Positions 5,617 through 5,988 of a stretch of 5,988 bases of DNA are shown here, one piece after another (position 1 is the stretch's first letter; each line of letters starts with the position of its first letter). Source of the DNA: an uncultured archaeon (GTDB lineage: Archaea > Aenigmatarchaeota > Aenigmatarchaeia > GW2011-AR5); NCBI GenBank assembly GCA_903825675.1, contig CAIKBN010000163.1, positions 1 to 5,988 on the forward strand, given 5' to 3'. Both the position numbers and the translations under genes were made by a program. The notes under the pieces were generated by a model. That model ran no database searches and was not told where the DNA came from. It worked only from the letters and a program-made list of their open reading frames with translations.

Positions 5617-5988
5617 TCATGGCTTTGCAGTAGTGTTTTTCTTGGAATCAAAAAAATTAACTTCTTTTTTATTTGTTGAATATATAACAGCAGAGATCAG
5701 CATGAGAACTATTAGATATAACAAACTAAACTCGTACAAGGACTCGGAGGATATGGCAAGCGTGCCTGTTGTTTTTATTATATTTCCAGTGCCTTTATTT
5801 TCTGCGCTGAAAACGATCTGATAAATTCCTGTTCTGCCAGCGTTGATAAGATAAACCATGCTTGAATTTGAGCTGACAGCAGGAACAGTGAGCATGATGT
5901 TATTTCCGTCTGATTCAAAATTAACCAATTCCAAGACACCTTCTATTGTACCTTCCTGTACTCCCATCGTAATATTATAGTTATATAG
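5617..5988 (-). CDS. C-terminal part of a membrane-anchored surface-type protein (5' partial)
   Basis: The minus-strand frame runs from the right edge, with no in-frame stop, to TGA at 5617-5619, giving 123 visible residues. An internal ATG at 5967 exists, but the seven codons before it (LYNYNIT) read on naturally, so the gene most likely starts outside the window. The first 80 or so residues are Ser/Asn/Gly/Thr-rich with alternating hydrophobics (ELVNFESDGNNIMLTVPAV; GIYQIVFSAENKGTG), which suggests a beta-sandwich. They contain N-x-S/T sequons (NIT, NSS). One strong membrane helix follows (FSLLYLIVLMLISAVIY, about 5677-5730), then a basic tail (STNKKEV...KKNTTAKP). By the positive-inside rule the beta part is outside and the tail cytoplasmic. 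The family is not recognised; an Ig-like fold is only a guess. It is convergent with the two sensory genes, so a functional link is not implied. Confidence 0.7.
   Translation of the reverse strand, partial: LYNYNITMGVQEGTIEGVLELVNFESDGNNIMLTVPAVSSNSSMVYLINAGRTGIYQIVFSAENKGTGNIIKTTGTLAISSESLYEFSLLYLIVLMLISAVIYSTNKKEVNFFDSKKNTTAKP

Noticed and set aside
5464..5679. Plus-strand frame of 71 codons starting two bases after the stop of the membrane-protein gene
   Set aside because: It runs through the perfect hairpin and then antisense into the better-supported minus-strand gene. The product has no recognisable pattern.
5588..5821. Plus-strand frame of 77 codons
   Set aside because: It is almost fully antisense to the minus-strand membrane-anchored gene, has a GTG start without a binding site, and shows no protein-like pattern.

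Overview
The window is AT-rich and holds two tightly linked plus-strand genes that encode sensory proteins, followed by the tail end of a convergent minus-strand gene. An archaeon is my best guess. The reasons are a TTG start with no clear Shine-Dalgarno, Lys/Glu/Ile-rich proteins, a C-terminally anchored surface-type protein, and PAS proteins without kinases that end in a GRELKMIELK helix, a style I recall from archaeal and some bacterial PAS proteins. A low-GC bacterium is not excluded, and no marker gene fixes the lineage.

Region 1 (2-4549, +) is one very large reading frame, open at the left edge. It encodes the end of one PAS domain, eleven complete PAS domains in a row, and a short C-terminal coiled coil. 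No histidine kinase, cyclase, GGDEF/EAL, HTH or receiver domain is present. PAS units 1-3 have diverged. Units 4-11 are close relatives in a 124/128-residue register, and they are organised as a higher-order repeat of about three PAS domains, visible in both protein and DNA.

Region 2 (4551-5462, +) starts one base after the first stop. It encodes a protein with six predicted membrane helices and a cytoplasmic coiled coil, again with no catalytic domain. Its tail carries the same ELExFxxLxxGRELKMIELK block as the PAS protein, including a 26-base exact DNA match. The two products look like a cytosolic multi-PAS sensor and a membrane partner that share a helical coupling tail. This pairing is the most interesting feature of the window. 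How they act together is inference.

Region 3 (5463-5616) is a short convergent intergenic stretch. It has a 9-bp perfect hairpin followed by a T-rich run, probably the operon terminator, and a weaker hairpin that could serve the opposite strand.

Region 4 (5617-5988, -) is the C-terminal part of a gene entering from the right. It encodes a beta-rich, Ser/Asn/Gly-rich, probably extracellular segment, then one membrane helix and a short basic cytoplasmic tail.
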